A stretch of 64,000 nucleotides of DNA from Actinoplanes aureus (lineage in GTDB: Bacteria; Actinomycetota; Actinomycetes; Mycobacteriales; Micromonosporaceae), in the NCBI RefSeq assembly GCF_015704865.1, contig NZ_JADQTO010000019.1, forward strand, positions 1 to 64,000, given 5' to 3'. Shown here piece by piece: positions 63,176-64,000 of this stretch (position 1 is its first letter; the number at the start of each line of letters is the position of its first letter). A program made the translations under genes and the position numbers. A model generated the notes under the pieces. It was not told the DNA's origin, made no database searches, and saw only the letters and a list, made by a program, of their open reading frames with translations.

Positions 63176-64000
63176 TGGTGACGCGGATTCCGGTGACGGG
63201 TGACCGTCCATATGACGTGATCGTCGGGCGTGGCCTCGACGGCGAGCTGCCCTCTCTCATCGAGGGCGCGGCCCGGGTGGCGATCCTGCACCCGCCCACG
63301 CTGCGGGAGCGGGCCGAGGCGGTCGGCAAGGCGGCCGGTGTCGCGACGGTGGTGCCGATCGAGGTGCCCGATGCCGAGGCCGGCAAGTCGATCGAGGTCG
63401 CGGCCCGGTGCTGGGACGAGCTGGGTGCGGCCGGCTTCACGCGTACCGATGTGGTCGTCGGTGTCGGTGGCGGAGCGACCACCGACCTGGCGGGATACGT
63501 CGCGGCGGCCTGGCTGCGCGGGGTGCGCTGGGTGCCGGTCTCCACCTCGGTGGCCGGCATGGTCGACGCCGCGGTCGGCGGCAAGACCGCGGTCAACATC
63601 GCGGCCGGTAAGAACCTGGTGGGCGCGTTCCACCCGCCCGCCGGGGTGCTCTGCGATCTGGACGCGCTCGACACCCTGCCCGCCGAGGACATCGCGGCCG
63701 GCCTGGCCGAGGTGGTCAAGGGCGGCTTCATCGCCGATCCGCGGATCCTGGAGCTGATCGAGGCCGACCCGGCCTCAGCGATGAATCCACGCGGCGACGT
63801 GCTCCGGGAGCTGGTCGAACGCAAGGTCAGGGTGAAGGCGCACGTGGTGAGCGTGGATCTCAAGGAGTCCGGGCTGCGGGAGATCCTCAACTACGGGCAC
63901 ACGCTCGGGCACGCGATCGAGCGCCGCGAGAAGTACACGTGGAAGCACGGGCACGCGATCTCGGTCGGCCTGGTGTTCGCCGCCGAGCTGGGCCGGCTCA
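63175..64000 (+). CDS. aroB: 3-dehydroquinate synthase (partial, runs off the window)
   Basis: The first 275 residues of AroB are present. The enzyme makes 3-dehydroquinate from DAHP with NAD and a metal ion. Seen in order: an N-terminal Rossmann region ([11 protein letters not shown]), [21 protein letters not shown] near residue 98, [19 protein letters not shown] near residue 127, [13 protein letters not shown] near 144, [11 protein letters not shown] near 182, and [12 protein letters not shown] near 240 with two metal-binding histidines. The 3' end lies beyond 64000. Two GTG codons (63175, 63178) compete for the start. Confidence 0.96.
   Translation, partial: MVTRIPVTGDRPYDVIVGRGLDGELPSLIEGAARVAILHPPTLRERAEAVGKAAGVATVVPIEVPDAEAGKSIEVAARCWDELGAAGFTRTDVVVGVGGGATTDLAGYVAAAWLRGVRWVPVSTSVAGMVDAAVGGKTAVNIAAGKNLVGAFHPPAGVLCDLDALDTLPAEDIAAGLAEVVKGGFIADPRILELIEADPASAMNPRGDVLRELVERKVRVKAHVVSVDLKESGLREILNYGHTLGHAIERREKYTWKHGHAISVGLVFAAELGRL

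Noticed and set aside
63088-63633. N-terminal extension of the NACHT protein by about 180 residues
   Set aside because: It would overlap most of the 5' part of aroB, which is firmly identified; the extra sequence is low-quality and rich in Asp, Arg and His. GTG 63087/63090 fits the promoter.
1-64000. tRNA, rRNA or tmRNA genes
   Set aside because: No cloverleaf-like sequence with a CCA end or TTCGA loop in a suitable context was found in the intergenic regions by eye.

Overview
The window is a very GC-rich actinobacterial chromosome segment. GTG and TTG starts, ATGA-type gene overlaps and start codons placed 6-7 bases after a TANNNT -10 box (leaderless transcripts) are all common. The conserved backbone runs in the known actinobacterial order: cyclophilins, MBL hydrolase, hisS, then aspS, then rarA, then alaS, yqgF, mltG, aroE, aroC, aroK and aroB. 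A FliA/WhiG-type sigma factor, a receptor kinase with a CBM2-like ectodomain, and the small DUF948 and DUF6167-type genes before alaS point to Micromonosporaceae, probably Actinoplanes or a relative. That placement is inference from gene content; no rRNA or tRNA gene was seen.

Layout. 1-3912: two tandem membrane-anchored cyclophilins (one lacking the catalytic arginine), an MBL-fold hydrolase and hisS. 3945-16843: accessory block with an acyl-ACP desaturase, a thioesterase divergent from an HxlR regulator plus MFS exporter, a cyanophycinase-cyanophycin synthetase operon, a kinase with a CBM2-like ectodomain, a FliA-like sigma factor, and a DUF4386 membrane protein divergent from a TetR regulator. 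16824-21458: urease operon ureABC-F-G-D on the minus strand without ureE, with a perfect 20-bp inverted repeat between ureC and ureF. 21579-25311: TetR repressor divergent from a self-sufficient P450-reductase fusion of the P450 BM3 type, with two tandem palindromic operators. 25325-29527: acyltransferase-3/SGNH protein and a second kinase. 29725-36482: RidA, amidohydrolase, regulator, GH20 hexosaminidase, APH-like kinase and a D-threonine-aldolase-like PLP enzyme, plausibly a cell-wall amino-sugar and D-amino-acid salvage locus. 36595-39949: membrane protein, aspS, GyrI-like protein. 40091-43395: questin-oxidase-like protein divergent from an ArsR-type regulator plus MFS operon, with a 36-bp nested palindrome between them. 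43550-53139: rarA, a 1,483-residue repetitive low-complexity membrane protein, two small genes and alaS. 53293-64000: yqgF, two tandem mltG paralogues and the aromatic-amino-acid genes.

The aro region has two interruptions. A Bcr/CflA-type drug exporter reduced to a frameshifted and internally deleted pseudogene lies between aroE and aroC. An intact antisense NACHT NTPase with C-terminal leucine-rich-like repeats (about 1,090 residues, a bacterial NLR-like protein) lies between aroK and aroB. It is the best candidate here for an undescribed, perhaps defensive, system.

How the genes work together. AroB, AroE, AroK and AroC supply four of the seven steps to chorismate. UreABC with UreD/F/G form and activate urease. 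CphA and CphB would store and release nitrogen as cyanophycin. Three regulator-transporter or regulator-enzyme pairs (HxlR-MFS, ArsR-MFS, TetR-P450) look like small xenobiotic-response modules.
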